Source: Adhaeribacter aquaticus DSM 16391
GTDB lineage: Bacteria > Bacteroidota > Bacteroidia > Cytophagales > Hymenobacteraceae
NCBI RefSeq assembly: GCF_000473365.1
Contig: NZ_KI421517.1
Span: 3,366,634-3,430,633, forward strand
Length of the DNA: 64,000 nt
Direction of reading: 5' to 3'
Shown: positions 16,918-25,810 of the stretch, piece by piece
How the letters are laid out: every line of letters begins with the position of its first letter
How positions within the stretch are numbered: the stretch's first letter is position 1
Program-made: the position numbers and the translations under genes
The notes under the pieces: generated by a model
What the model was told of the DNA's origin: nothing
Databases searched by the model: none
The model's input: the letters and a program-made list of their open reading frames with translations, nothing else

Positions 16918-19900
16918 ATGAGAAAAATTCTACTTTCTTTTCTCGCTATTTTGTTTGTTACGCAGGCAATAGCGCAAAATTTAAAAGTTACCGGGAAAAT
17001 TTCAGAGGCTGGAGGCGATGGGCTTCCAGGAGTAACGGTGCTTGTAAAAGGTACTAATCTTGGAACAGCTTCTGATGTAGATGGTAATTATACTATCCAG
17101 TGTGCTCCTAATAGTACTTTGGTGTTTTCTTTTATTGGTTATTTAACCAAAGAGGTTTCCGTCGGTAATCAAACTTCCTTAAATGTAGCGTTAGGTTTGG
17201 ATGCTAAACAACTAGGCGAAGTGGTGGTTACAGCATTTGGTATAGAAAGAGAGAAAAAAGCCTTAGGATACACTATTCAGGAAGTAAGTGGTGAAAAGTT
17301 AGCACAGGTAAAATCTGCTAACGTGGCAAATGCGCTTTCTGGCCGGGTAGCCGGGGTGCAGGTTAATAGTAACGGCGGGCCTGGTAGCAGTTCCAATATC
17401 GTAATCCGGGGAATGGGGTCGGTAAGCCGCAATAATCAGCCATTGGTTGTAATAGATGGTGTTCCAATTCAGCAATCAAATTCTAACCGGTATGGGGGAG
17501 GTATTTCAGAGGTAAATCCCGAAAATATTGCCTCTATGTCGGTGTTAAAAGGTCCTAATGCTGCGGCGCTTTATGGTTCCAGGGCAGCGAATGGAGTTAT
17601 TTTAATAACCACTAAAAACGGTGCCGGTACTAAAGGTCTGGGTTTAGAGATAAGTTCCAGCTCTACTTTTGAAAGACCTTTGGTAAAACCAAACTTCCAG
17701 AATATTTATGGAGGTGGTAATGGTAACCGTACCTGGTATACAAACGGAAGAAGCGGTGCAATCACTGATCCGCTTGAAGTTCAGCAATATCGGGCAGCGT
17801 ATGGTGCTAATGCGCCGTTGTCCGGAACGGCTGGTACAGATGAAAGCTGGGGCGCCCCAATGGATGGCCGGCTGGTGCGGCAATGGTATACTGGAACCGG
17901 TGTAGCTCCTTTAACTCCTCATCCTAACAACTGGGAAGAATTCTGGGAAACCGGCAGCACCTACGCCAATAGTGTAGCCCTTACTGGTGGTAATGATAAA
18001 GGTAGCTTCCGGTTATCGCTTGGTCAGTTAGACCAGAAAGGAATCATGTTTAATAATGATTTTAAACGAAACAACATTGAAGTAAATACTACCTATAATA
18101 TAACGCCTAAATTAAAAGCCGTAGTAAGTGGCGAATATGTTAAATCAGGATCTGATAACCGTTCCTACCAATCAGGACAGGAGTTTATCTGGGCACACCG
18201 CAGCATTTCATGGGATCAGTTAAAAAACTGGCGTGATTACGCCGGGGTGCATATTCAACGTCCTGGTGATAATCTTCCTCCAAACTGGCAACATACCTTC
18301 TTTACTAATCCTTTTTACGAGCAGGAATTCTTAACAAATGCCAATGATAAGGATCGGCTGCGTGGTAACATGTCTTTATCTTATGCTTTTACTGATAAAT
18401 TAGGCTTAATGGTTAGAAGTGGTACCGATGTTTGGAGTGATACCCGGATAAATGTAAGCCGCTTTGCCCGGGTTTCGAACGGAAACTTCCGGGCCGGCCA
18501 ATACAGCGAAGAAGTATTACGCAACCAGGAAACCAACCACGACATGATGCTTACTTATAAGCAGGATTTTGGTCAGGACTTTTCTTTTAGCGGACAGGCT
18601 GGTGGTGTATATCGCCAAAATTATTACAAACGCAATTATGCTCAGGTAGATCAGTTGGTAATTGACAGGCTTTATACCTTAAATAACAATGCCAGCCCGA
18701 ACATAAACGCCAGCGAAATCCAGAAATTTAATGTGCAAAGTTTATTTGCTGCGGCACAATTTGGTTTCCGTAACTCCTTATTCTTAGATGTTACCGGCCG
18801 TAACGATTGGTCCAGTACGCTGCCATTAACTAATAATTCTTTCTTCTATCCATCAGTTTCCCTGAGTGGTGTTGTAACGGACTTATTAGGAATCAGGAAC
18901 AACGTGCTGTCTTTCGCAAAAGTCAGGGCAAGCTGGGCACAAGTCGGGAATGATGCCGATCCCTATCAGCTCTACCAATTGTATGACGCCAAATCACCTT
19001 GGAATGGCGCCATCCCAAGCTTTGGTGAAAGTACTGATATAAATAATGCTACTCTAAAACCAGAAATTACTACGGGCCAGGAAGTTGGAGCAGATATCCG
19101 GTTCCTGGGTGGTAGAATTGGCATCGATGCAACATATTATACAAAAAGCACCAAAGACCAGATTCTGGGGGTAGAAATATCTAAAGCAACTGGTTACAAC
19201 CGCCGGTTCCTGAATGCAGGTGAGGTAACTAACAAAGGAGTAGAATTGATGGTAACCGGTACCCCAATTAAGTTAGAAAATGGCTTACAATGGGATGTGG
19301 CTCTAAACTTTGCCCGTAACCGCAGCATGGTGGTTGCCTTAGCAGAAGGTTTAACTACCTATACCTTACACACTACTCGTGGTACATCTTTAGAAGCTCG
19401 GGTTGGCCAGCCTTACGGTACGTTTTATGGTACTGCATTTCAGCGGGCTCCGGACGGACAAGTTATCTATAAAGACGGTTTGCCTCAGGTAGCTACCGGT
19501 CAGGCAGTTTTAGGTAATGTGCAGCCTGATTGGATAGGTGGTTTCTCAAACTCCTTAAGTTTTAAAGGTGTTACTTTAAGCGCTCTGATTGATGTTCGCA
19601 AAGGCGGTGATATTTTTGATGAAGGTACCGGAACAGCTCGTTGGACTGGTCAATACGCAGAAACTGCGATTGGCAGGGAAGAGGGTGTGATTGGTAAAGG
19701 CGTAAAGAATGTTGGAACTGCGGAGGCTCCTGTTTATGTGCCTAACGACGTGATAGCAGATGGAAAGCTTTTCTATAGCTACAACAATCCGCGTACCTAC
19801 CACGAATCCGCCATATTTGATGCTTCTTATGTGAAATTAAGAGAGGTGTCCTTAGGGTATGAGTTGCCATCCTTCTTAAGCAATAAGATTAAAGCACAAT

Positions 19901-20064
19901 CTGCCAGAATAACTTTAGTAGGTCGCAATTTAGCCATCCTGTTCAAAAATACACCTCACATTGATCCGGAAGTAGATGCTAACGGTGGTAATGCACAAGG
20001 TTTTACTTACGGTGTTTTACCTAGCAGCAGAAGTATAGGTGCCAGCTTAAATATTCGTTTCTAA
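16918..20064 (+). CDS. SusC/RagA family TonB-linked outer-membrane transporter
   Basis: A 1048-aa receptor with a Sec signal (MRKILLSFLAILFVTQAIAQ). A carboxypeptidase-regulatory-like domain (about 22-100) is followed by the plug (about 110-230, with SGRVAGVQVNSNGGPGSSSN and VLKGPNAAALYGSRAANGVI) and the 22-strand barrel, ending in aromatic NIRF. There is no STN signalling domain. SusC proteins import substrates in TonB-dependent fashion with a SusD lid. It is the first of five closely spaced plus-strand genes ending with two Tat-exported amino-acid enzymes. That context suggests peptides, amino acids or amines rather than glycans as substrate, and no glycoside hydrolase is nearby. Confidence 0.93.
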   Translation: MRKILLSFLAILFVTQAIAQNLKVTGKISEAGGDGLPGVTVLVKGTNLGTASDVDGNYTIQCAPNSTLVFSFIGYLTKEVSVGNQTSLNVALGLDAKQLGEVVVTAFGIEREKKALGYTIQEVSGEKLAQVKSANVANALSGRVAGVQVNSNGGPGSSSNIVIRGMGSVSRNNQPLVVIDGVPIQQSNSNRYGGGISEVNPENIASMSVLKGPNAAALYGSRAANGVILITTKNGAGTKGLGLEISSSSTFERPLVKPNFQNIYGGGNGNRTWYTNGRSGAITDPLEVQQYRAAYGANAPLSGTAGTDESWGAPMDGRLVRQWYTGTGVAPLTPHPNNWEEFWETGSTYANSVALTGGNDKGSFRLSLGQLDQKGIMFNNDFKRNNIEVNTTYNITPKLKAVVSGEYVKSGSDNRSYQSGQEFIWAHRSISWDQLKNWRDYAGVHIQRPGDNLPPNWQHTFFTNPFYEQEFLTNANDKDRLRGNMSLSYAFTDKLGLMVRSGTDVWSDTRINVSRFARVSNGNFRAGQYSEEVLRNQETNHDMMLTYKQDFGQDFSFSGQAGGVYRQNYYKRNYAQVDQLVIDRLYTLNNNASPNINASEIQKFNVQSLFAAAQFGFRNSLFLDVTGRNDWSSTLPLTNNSFFYPSVSLSGVVTDLLGIRNNVLSFAKVRASWAQVGNDADPYQLYQLYDAKSPWNGAIPSFGESTDINNATLKPEITTGQEVGADIRFLGGRIGIDATYYTKSTKDQILGVEISKATGYNRRFLNAGEVTNKGVELMVTGTPIKLENGLQWDVALNFARNRSMVVALAEGLTTYTLHTTRGTSLEARVGQPYGTFYGTAFQRAPDGQVIYKDGLPQVATGQAVLGNVQPDWIGGFSNSLSFKGVTLSALIDVRKGGDIFDEGTGTARWTGQYAETAIGREEGVIGKGVKNVGTAEAPVYVPNDVIADGKLFYSYNNPRTYHESAIFDASYVKLREVSLGYELPSFLSNKIKAQSARITLVGRNLAILFKNTPHIDPEVDANGGNAQGFTYGVLPSSRSIGASLNIRF

Positions 20065-20105
20065 GCGCAGTTCCTGGTCTATTTTTTAAATTAAGAGACA
20101 CGAAA

Positions 20106-21578
20106 ATGAAGATATATAAAAACATCAAGAAAGCAGTTGTAATTTCTGCCGGGATCTTTGTGGTAAGTTCTTGTACAAAAGATTTCGAGCAAATGAATAT
20201 TAGTCCTAACAAACCTTCAGCCGTTAGTTCGTCGGTTCTGTTGCCAGCCGGTATAGAATCCAGCGTGGACCGGTATTGGGGGCACCGTGCCCGCTTTGAA
20301 CGGATAAACCTGGACGGTGGTATGTTATGGGTGCAATACCTGGCGCGTAATATTTACTCAGATGAGGGTGATAACTACAACATGAGCCCGGCTTATTATA
20401 CCAATAACTGGAAAGGTTTCTATAATGATGCGCTCCTTAACTTCCAGCGGATTATCATTCAGGCGGGAGCTAATGGAGCTGAGCCTAATACTAATTACGA
20501 AGGTATTGGTTTAGTAATGCGTTCGTGGGTGCTTTCCATTCTTACAGATGTTTACGGAGCCATACCTTACAGTGAAGCCTTGCAGGGAACCGCCGGCACG
20601 CCCATTTATACTCCCAAGTATGATTCGCAGGAAGAAGTTTATGCCGGTTTAATCAATGATCTGAAAACGGCTAATGAGAAATTGGTAGTTGGTGGTCCGG
20701 CTGTCTCTGGTGATATCATGTTCAATGGTAATATTCTGCGCTGGAAAAAGTTTGCTAATTCGCTTCGCTTGAAATTGGCAAACCGACAGGCAGCCAAAAA
20801 GCCAAGTGAGTCTCGGGCGGTAATGGCCGAAATAATGGGCGATCCGGCTAAGTATCCGATTTTTACGGGTAATACGGATTATGCCGTGCTTACTAATGCT
20901 AATGGTTTGCCTAGTAATAATGAATGGAACCAGGTAATGGTGCAGGAAAGCCGCACCGACTGGAACCTGAGTAAAACCTTGGTTGATAAGCTAGAGTCGC
21001 TGAATGATCCCCGTTTAACCGTATTTGGTCAGCCGGTAGCAGGTAAATATGTGGGTGTGCCCAATGGCTTGCCAGATGCTATTGCAACTACTTATTTGGC
21101 TGGTAGTGCTAAAATTGGCACTTACTTCTTGCAAACAAGCACGCCAAGTGTGGTGATGAGTTATGCTGAACTGCTGTTTACTTTGGCCGAAGCTGCCCTG
21201 GATGGCGATGTTTCCGGGAGTGCTCAGGAGTTCTACGAAAAAGCTATTGCTGCTTCCTTCACGCAATATGGACTAACTATGCCAGCTACTTACCTGGCTA
21301 CTGCTGGCCCTGCAACTAAAGAAAATATTCTTACTCAAAAATGGATTGCTTTATTTGGCCAGGGTATTGAAGCCTGGACCGAATACAGGCGAACCGGATA
21401 TCCTGTGTTACCACCGGCTGACCCCCGTGCTATATTCATGAATGATGGTGTTATGCCTACCCGCCTGCAGTATCCCTCAACAGAATACTCTTTGAACAGA
21501 CAAAAATTAGATGAGGGTATTAAGTTGAATGGCGGTACCGATAACCTGAAAACTAAAATGTGGTGGGTAGAAAAATAA
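20106..21578 (+). CDS. SusD/RagB-like outer-membrane nutrient-binding lipoprotein
   Basis: A 490-aa lipoprotein with a lipobox ending SAGIFVVSSC (Cys near 23). The helical repeat architecture and motifs such as ALQGTAGTPIYTPKYDSQEE and LTQKWIALFGQGIEAWTEYRRT near the C-terminus match the SusD-like group 2 family (PF12771 type). It should cap the SusC barrel at the cell surface and capture substrate. It lies 41 bp after SusC in the same operon. Confidence 0.9.
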   Translation: MKIYKNIKKAVVISAGIFVVSSCTKDFEQMNISPNKPSAVSSSVLLPAGIESSVDRYWGHRARFERINLDGGMLWVQYLARNIYSDEGDNYNMSPAYYTNNWKGFYNDALLNFQRIIIQAGANGAEPNTNYEGIGLVMRSWVLSILTDVYGAIPYSEALQGTAGTPIYTPKYDSQEEVYAGLINDLKTANEKLVVGGPAVSGDIMFNGNILRWKKFANSLRLKLANRQAAKKPSESRAVMAEIMGDPAKYPIFTGNTDYAVLTNANGLPSNNEWNQVMVQESRTDWNLSKTLVDKLESLNDPRLTVFGQPVAGKYVGVPNGLPDAIATTYLAGSAKIGTYFLQTSTPSVVMSYAELLFTLAEAALDGDVSGSAQEFYEKAIAASFTQYGLTMPATYLATAGPATKENILTQKWIALFGQGIEAWTEYRRTGYPVLPPADPRAIFMNDGVMPTRLQYPSTEYSLNRQKLDEGIKLNGGTDNLKTKMWWVEK

Positions 21579-21609
21579 ATCAGGAATATTCAATTTTAAA
21601 GATAAAAAC

Positions 21610-22056
21610 ATGAAAAATATAGCATCCTATAAAACATTTTTAGTTGCCGCCTTGGCAGTTTTAAGTCTCTCCTTCATGAGTTGTGAGAAAGAAGAAGAAA
21701 TGGTAGTTGACCGGGTGGTTTCTCCGGTGCTGGTTGTTACCAACGGATCAACTTTCTTGCCAGGTGAAGCAGTTAATGTATCGGCAACTTTTTATGAATT
21801 AGATAAAAGCGGCATCTTAAACCATGCTGTCGGCATTGATTCAATCCCGGTTTCTAACCTGGCTGTTACGGTTAGGTTAAATAATAATGTTATTGCCAGC
21901 ATTACTACAGACCAAAAGGGAAAAGCAATTTTAAGTAAAACCTGGTCAGAGTTAGGGGTTGCTACTCCAAAAGCGGGTAACGCCGTTAGCCTGGAGTGGA
22001 GCGGATCTGTTAAAGGGCAAGGTTTTGCTAAATTAATGCGGGTTTCAGTTAAGTAA
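21610..22056 (+). CDS. small surface lipoprotein of the SusCD operon, unknown role
   Basis: A 148-aa lipoprotein: signal LVAALAVLSLSFMSC, then a Glu-rich stretch right after the Cys (EKEEE) resembling a Bacteroidota surface-export signal. The mature part is strand-rich, with VVDRVVSPVLVVTNG and AVTVRLNNNVIASITTD, suggesting an Ig-like sandwich. No family is recognised with confidence. It lies 31 bp after SusD and 25 bp before the flavoprotein gene, so it belongs to the operon and may be an accessory substrate-binding subunit. Confidence 0.75.
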   Translation: MKNIASYKTFLVAALAVLSLSFMSCEKEEEMVVDRVVSPVLVVTNGSTFLPGEAVNVSATFYELDKSGILNHAVGIDSIPVSNLAVTVRLNNNVIASITTDQKGKAILSKTWSELGVATPKAGNAVSLEWSGSVKGQGFAKLMRVSVK

Positions 22057-22081
22057 ATCGCTTTCTTAAACAATTAATTGG

Positions 22082-23212
22082 ATGGATCGTCGTGACTTCT
22101 TATATAAATCCGGTGCATTGGGGCTGGCGCTAGCCATGGGTGCCAGTTCCTGCACGTCGGGTAACAGTATTTACCGGAACATGGAATCATCTGGCACTGC
22201 CCGTAATTTGCCCAGGGTGAAGGTGTCGCTGGATAGGGTGATTAAAGAAACCGTTGGCCTCCGGCCTTACCGGCTTTCAGGGCCTCGTCTGGAGGTGCAA
22301 AAGCTGGGGTCAAAAACCATTGTTCATAATTATGGTCATGGCGGAAGTGGATTTTCTCTTTCCTGGGGGACCGGGAATATAGCTGCCGCAAATGCGGCGG
22401 CTACCGGAGAAAAACAGATTGCTATTATGGGTTGTGGCATTATCGGACTTACCTCGGCCCGGTTGCTGCAAGAAATGGGAAAAGAGGTAACCATTTATGC
22501 AAAAGAATTATGGCCTAAAATTACCTCCAGTATGGCAACCGGTACGTGGTCGCCATCTCATTTGCTCTGCGAAGAAGATCGCATTACACCTCAATTTAAA
22601 AGTACCTGGGAACAAGCTTGCCGTTATTCATTTCAGGCGTATCAGAATTTATTAGGATTAGGCGATTTGGTTACCTGGATTGATAATTATAGTTTATTAT
22701 CCAGTGCATCTGTAAAAGGAGAGGCTCCTGTATTGTCTGTTCCAGGTCAATTGCCGGCCAGAAGGGTTTTATCCCGGCGCGAGCATCCTTTTAAAGCGGA
22801 TGCAGTTACCGTGCAACCTACTATGATGTTCAATATCCCTTCTTATTTGCAAAAGCTCACTAATGACTTTTTTAGTTATGGCGGTAAAATTAAGATCAGG
22901 GAATTTAAAACGTTAGAAGATGTGGATGCATTACCAGAACGTTGTGTGGTTAATTGTACGGGTCTGGGGTCAAAGGCTTTATTTGGTGACGAAGAGTTAA
23001 TGCCTATTTCGGGTCAGCTTTCTTTTTTAATTCCGCAGCCAGAAATAAATTATCGTCTCACTACACCGCATGGGTATATCATTCCGCGAAAAGACGGTAT
23101 TGTATTAGGAGGCAATGCAATTCGGGGCAGTTGGAATACTACCCCCGATCCTAAACAAACGGAAGTAGTGGTAGCGGCTATAAATGAAGCTATGCAGCAA
23201 ATGCGGGGCTAA
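22082..23212 (+). CDS. Tat-exported D-amino-acid-oxidase-type flavoprotein, apparently circularly permuted
   Basis: A 376-aa FAD oxidoreductase of the DAO superfamily. It opens with a twin-arginine signal (MDRRDFLYKS) and a possible lipobox ending ASSC (C24). The segments typical of the C-terminus of D-amino-acid oxidases come first: VGLRPYR at 58-64 (canonical GFRPxR, the substrate-carboxylate Arg) and VHNYGHGGSGFSLSWG at 81-96. The Rossmann motif GCGIIG follows only at 117-122. The protein ends just after the substrate-domain strand GYIIPRKDGIVLGGN (331-345) and a WNTTPD turn, where the canonical enzyme would continue into the segments seen here at the start. It should oxidise an amino acid to an imine plus peroxide outside the cytoplasm; the substrate and its chirality are not proven. 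Confidence 0.85.
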   Translation: MDRRDFLYKSGALGLALAMGASSCTSGNSIYRNMESSGTARNLPRVKVSLDRVIKETVGLRPYRLSGPRLEVQKLGSKTIVHNYGHGGSGFSLSWGTGNIAAANAAATGEKQIAIMGCGIIGLTSARLLQEMGKEVTIYAKELWPKITSSMATGTWSPSHLLCEEDRITPQFKSTWEQACRYSFQAYQNLLGLGDLVTWIDNYSLLSSASVKGEAPVLSVPGQLPARRVLSRREHPFKADAVTVQPTMMFNIPSYLQKLTNDFFSYGGKIKIREFKTLEDVDALPERCVVNCTGLGSKALFGDEELMPISGQLSFLIPQPEINYRLTTPHGYIIPRKDGIVLGGNAIRGSWNTTPDPKQTEVVVAAINEAMQQMRG

Positions 23213-23282
23213 TAATTTGCTACTCCAGTAAAATCAGTTGCTGGGTTTAAAGATAATTCTGCCAACCTTTAAATAGTAACCT

Positions 23283-24617
23283 ATGGCTTTAAATTTTACT
23301 TCCAACAGAAGAGGCTTTGTAAAAAAATTAAGTGGTATAGCCGGGTTGGTTACCTTGCCAACTGGTCTCGCAGCTTTGGGTAAAGAGCAACAGTTGTTTG
23401 CACCTAAAGTAGCACCTGCAGAAGACGTAACCAGTCGGGAAGATTATTGGGGTTTTATTCAACAGGCTTATTCCTCGTCGCCTAATGTGATTAACTTAAA
23501 TAATGGGGGTGTAAGTCCGCAACCAATTGTGGTGCAAAATGCCCTGGATCAGTACAACCGATTAAGTAATGAAGCGCCTTCCTATTATATGTGGCGTACC
23601 TTAGACGAGGGGCGGGAGTCGGTGCGGATAAAACTTGCTGATTTAGCTGGTTGCTCCCCGGAAGAAATTGCTATAAACCGTAATGCCAGTGAAGCGCTGG
23701 AAACGATAATTTTTGGTTTGAATCTCCAGAAGGGAGATGAAGTGGTGTTAACTAAACAAGACTATCCTAATGTGATTAATGCCTGGAAACAGCGGGAGAA
23801 GCGGGAGGGTATTGTTCTTAAATTTATTAACCTTGATTTGCCTATTGAGGATAATCAGCTAATCGTACGAAAATATCAGGAAGCTTTTACCGCTCAAACC
23901 AAGGTGATTATGATTACACACCTGATTAATTGGTCGGGGCAGATTATGCCTGCTGCTTTAATAAGCCGGGCAGCTAAAAAGTTTAATACCGCTATTCAGG
24001 TAGTAATAGATGGCGCGCATTCTTTTGCTCATATAGCCTATAAGATACCTGACCTGGAAGGTGATTATTATGGTACCAGTTTGCATAAATGGTTAAGTTC
24101 GCCTTTTGGTACCGGAATGCTTTATGTAAAGCAATCTCGTATTAAAGAACTCTGGACGCTTTTGGCGGCTGAAGATCCCAATAGCAGCGATATACGCAAG
24201 TTTGAACGTTTGGGTACCCGTTCGTTTCCTACAGAAATGGCCATTGGTCAGGCTATAAATTTTCATAATGCCATTGGTGATGAGCGAAAGCAAAAAAGGC
24301 TTCATTATCTTAAAAACTATTGGGTTGAAAAATGCTTGGATATCCCGGGGTTTACTACCCAAACTTCGTTAAACCCCGAATTTTCCGGTGCCTTGGCTAC
24401 CTTCGCTATTAAAGGAATGTCACCTGGCCAGGTAGCTGCTGAATTATTTAAAAAAGCCAGAATTCATACATCTGCTACTGTGTGGGAAAATATTAGTGGT
24501 GTTCGGGTTACACCCCATGTTTACACTCCTTTAAAAGATTTAGATCGATTGGTAAATACCATTCATCTTATTGCTAAAGAAAATGTAGCGGCCACCTCCC
24601 GTAGTAGTTTGAATTAG
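23283..24617 (+). CDS. Tat-exported class V PLP enzyme, CefD/isopenicillin-N-epimerase-like
   Basis: A 444-aa fold-type I PLP enzyme with an N-terminal twin-arginine signal (SNRRGFVKKLSGIAGL). The PLP-binding Lys is K269 in GTSLHKWLSSPFG and the ring-binding Asp is in VIDGAHSF (D243). The substrate-binding region LNNGGVSPQP (72-81) and the N-terminal layout resemble isopenicillin-N epimerase and related cysteine-desulfurase-fold proteins. It could be an epimerase, an aminotransferase or a lyase; sequence alone does not decide. It lies 70 bp after the flavoprotein gene and is the last gene of the SusC operon. Export through Tat would let it carry bound PLP out. Confidence 0.82.
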   Translation: MALNFTSNRRGFVKKLSGIAGLVTLPTGLAALGKEQQLFAPKVAPAEDVTSREDYWGFIQQAYSSSPNVINLNNGGVSPQPIVVQNALDQYNRLSNEAPSYYMWRTLDEGRESVRIKLADLAGCSPEEIAINRNASEALETIIFGLNLQKGDEVVLTKQDYPNVINAWKQREKREGIVLKFINLDLPIEDNQLIVRKYQEAFTAQTKVIMITHLINWSGQIMPAALISRAAKKFNTAIQVVIDGAHSFAHIAYKIPDLEGDYYGTSLHKWLSSPFGTGMLYVKQSRIKELWTLLAAEDPNSSDIRKFERLGTRSFPTEMAIGQAINFHNAIGDERKQKRLHYLKNYWVEKCLDIPGFTTQTSLNPEFSGALATFAIKGMSPGQVAAELFKKARIHTSATVWENISGVRVTPHVYTPLKDLDRLVNTIHLIAKENVAATSRSSLN

Positions 24618-24720
24618 AAAAAACTGGTAATTTAAAACCCATATTCTCTTGTAATTTTTTCTGGATTTGGGCTAATTGGTGATAGGTAATCCTCTTAAGG
24701 AGAGGAGACATAATTAAATT

Positions 24721-24760
24721 ATTAAAAAGAGGTTTTAGTTAGCTAAAACCTCTTTTTAAT
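24721..24760. terminator. bidirectional terminator between the SusC operon and ridA-like gene
   Basis: A perfect 18-bp inverted repeat (attaaaaagaggttttag and its complement) with a 4-nt loop has A/T runs on both outer sides, placed between convergent genes. Confidence 0.9.
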
Positions 24761-24772
24761 TTCTAATAACTT

Positions 24773-25240
24773 TTATTTTGTTATTGCTATCATGGATATT
24801 TCGATGTTGGCATTACCAGGTAAATTGGCCACCTGAACCGTTTCTCGGGCTGGCGGCTCCGAAACAAAGTATTTGCCATACGTTTCATTTACTTTGGCAA
24901 ATTGGGAGATGTCCTTCACAAATATTGTGGTTTTAACTACGTCTTTAAAATCCAGACCAGCAGCTTTTAATATAGTTTTTAGGTTTTCCATTACCTGCGT
25001 AGTTTCGGTTTCATAACTTTCATTTAGCAGAACTTTTGTTTCCGGGTTAATGCCTAATTGTCCTGAAATAAAAAGCAGGCCATTGGCTATTACGCCCTGG
25101 CTATAAGGGCCGATAGGTTGCGGTGCCTGATCTGACCGAATAATCTTTTTGTTTCGGGAAGTTGGTTTTGCTGGATTTTGAGCGAAAATGGCCGTTGAGT
25201 AAAAACAAATAGCCAACATAGATAAATAAGAATAGCGCAT
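24773..25240 (-). CDS. exported RidA-family enamine/imine deaminase
   Basis: A 155-aa RidA (YjgF/YER057c) protein with a Sec signal peptide (MRYSYLSMLAICFYSTAIFA), so it acts outside the cytoplasm. The domain (about 30-155) has the family landmarks GPYSQGVIANGLLFISGQLG, VVKTTIFVKD and the conserved Arg in PPARETVQV that contacts the substrate carboxylate. RidA hydrolyses reactive imines and enamines to keto acids and ammonia. It faces a cluster that encodes two imine-producing flavin oxidases, which makes a joint role plausible. It is on the opposite strand, so it is not in their operon. Confidence 0.88.
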   Translation of the reverse strand: MRYSYLSMLAICFYSTAIFAQNPAKPTSRNKKIIRSDQAPQPIGPYSQGVIANGLLFISGQLGINPETKVLLNESYETETTQVMENLKTILKAAGLDFKDVVKTTIFVKDISQFAKVNETYGKYFVSEPPARETVQVANLPGNANIEISMIAITK

Positions 25241-25810
25241 AAGGTTTAATAAAATTAAAGGATTAAGAGGTTGGTCTCAGAGGTAAAAAGGTTTAAAAGT
25301 AGATAAGAATGCAATGGGTAGGTGATGGTGATGGTAGGAGTGGTTGGCAGAGGTTAAAAAAGTTTTCCTTATAAAGCTTATTTTAAATGTGCTTCCTTGA
25401 CTTTATAAGGTTACTTACAAAATCAATTTAGTGAAAACTAACCTGAACTTAACAAATTGTCCCGTTTTTTTCTGCTCATTTAACTGCTGTTTGAGAAAAT
25501 AGGTCATTTATTTAAGAGTATTTTATTTATCCAGTGCAGTTTTATCAATAGTTAACTGGTCATTATTATAAAATAAGAAGTAGAAAATTAAAAATTGTAT
25601 AAAATCCTTATTATATCCATTGTTAAATATTTAATCATATTCAATTACTGGGGTAAAAAATGGGCATGCAATGTTCAAATTTGTACACTTTTTTACAAAA
25701 GTGAATACTTTTATAAGTGTAACTTTAAAAATAAGTAAAAGTTTGGTATAAATCATGTAAAAAATATACCTTTAGCCTAGATACTTTGATAAATATTTAA
25801 TTGTATTTAG
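25241..25810. other. intergenic region before the amine oxidase gene
   Basis: A 570-bp AT-rich region between divergent genes. It holds a promoter-like pair at 25742-25774 for the oxidase gene. No ORF, RNA or clear repeat was seen in the rest. Confidence 0.5.
25742..25774 (+). promoter_or_regulatory. candidate promoter of the amine oxidase/aminotransferase pair
   Basis: TTTG (25742-25745), a 21-nt spacer and TACCTTTA (25767-25774), one mismatch from TAnnTTTG. The leader would be about 30 nt. Confidence 0.4.

Noticed and set aside
14843-20064. Classical FecR-type transenvelope signalling from SusC
   Set aside because: SusC has no STN domain and the anti-sigma protein has no FecR domain, so the textbook mechanism does not apply.
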